Source: Balanoglossus misakiensis
Lineage: Eukaryota > Hemichordata
Length of the DNA: 64,000 nt
Reading direction: 5' to 3'
Assembly (NCBI GenBank): GCA_040954595.2
Contig: CM082596.2
Span: forward strand, 3,534,001 to 3,598,000
The DNA is not shown here. The text below holds more notes on this DNA, generated by a model. The model searched no databases and was not told the origin of the DNA. It worked only from the letters and a program-made list of their open reading frames with translations. The stretch's first letter is position 1.

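Noticed and set aside
337-64000. Assignment to a named species or to vertebrate titin
   Set aside because: Domain order and the IQ array differ from vertebrate titin as I know it, and nothing in the sequence fixes the species. I found no transposon, tRNA, rRNA, CRISPR, viral or toxin sequence in the window.

Overview
The window is animal genomic DNA and lies almost entirely inside one giant muscle-type gene of the titin/twitchin (connectin) family, read on the minus strand. Compact exons alternate with GT-AG introns of mostly 100-600 bases, the DNA is fairly AT-rich, and introns carry short microsatellites. The 5' end of the gene lies beyond base 64000. The 3' end is here: I place the stop codon at 337-339. 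By my own sum the exons hold about 33.5 kb of coding sequence, roughly 11,000 codons. The protein resembles titin, twitchin and projectin, but the layout is not that of vertebrate titin. An invertebrate is likely; the species cannot be fixed from sequence alone. Exons are numbered E1 to E109 in the direction of transcription, from high to low coordinates.

Region 1 (64000-29280, E1-E67) is an unbroken run of about 71 fibronectin type III (FN3) domains with no immunoglobulin (Ig) domain. Almost every domain is one phase-1/phase-1 exon of about 303 bases ending in a KPPY-type linker. From E2 to E49 the domains form a higher-order repeat of 16 positions (p1 to p16, with p13+p14 fused in one exon). 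Three full units are present: 56018-63482, 46592-55690 (with p4-p6 duplicated, so 19 domains) and 38682-46328. E1 is the end of a further unit. E50-E67 are FN3 domains outside this pattern.

Region 2 (27750-29279) contains E68, an in-frame exon with a stop codon and polyadenylation signals behind it. It would give a short isoform without the kinase.

Region 3 (17235-27749, E69-E89) is a mixed Ig/FN3 zone: three Ig-FN-FN modules, then Ig-FN-FN, Ig-Ig-FN-FN-FN, Ig-Ig-FN-FN and Ig-Ig-FN.

Region 4 (15299-17095, E90-E94) is a protein kinase with all catalytic motifs intact, followed by a twitchin-like regulatory tail.

Region 5 (337-15113, E95-E109) is the C-terminal region: seven Ig domains, a Ser/Arg/Tyr-rich exon with an internal repeat (9388-10198), and an exon with three near-identical neurogranin/GAP-43-like IQ motifs (3118-4101). 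It ends in a short acidic tail. By analogy with titin and twitchin the FN3 region should lie along the myosin filament, with the kinase and C-terminal Ig domains near its centre; the IQ motifs would add a calmodulin-binding segment there. That localisation is inference.
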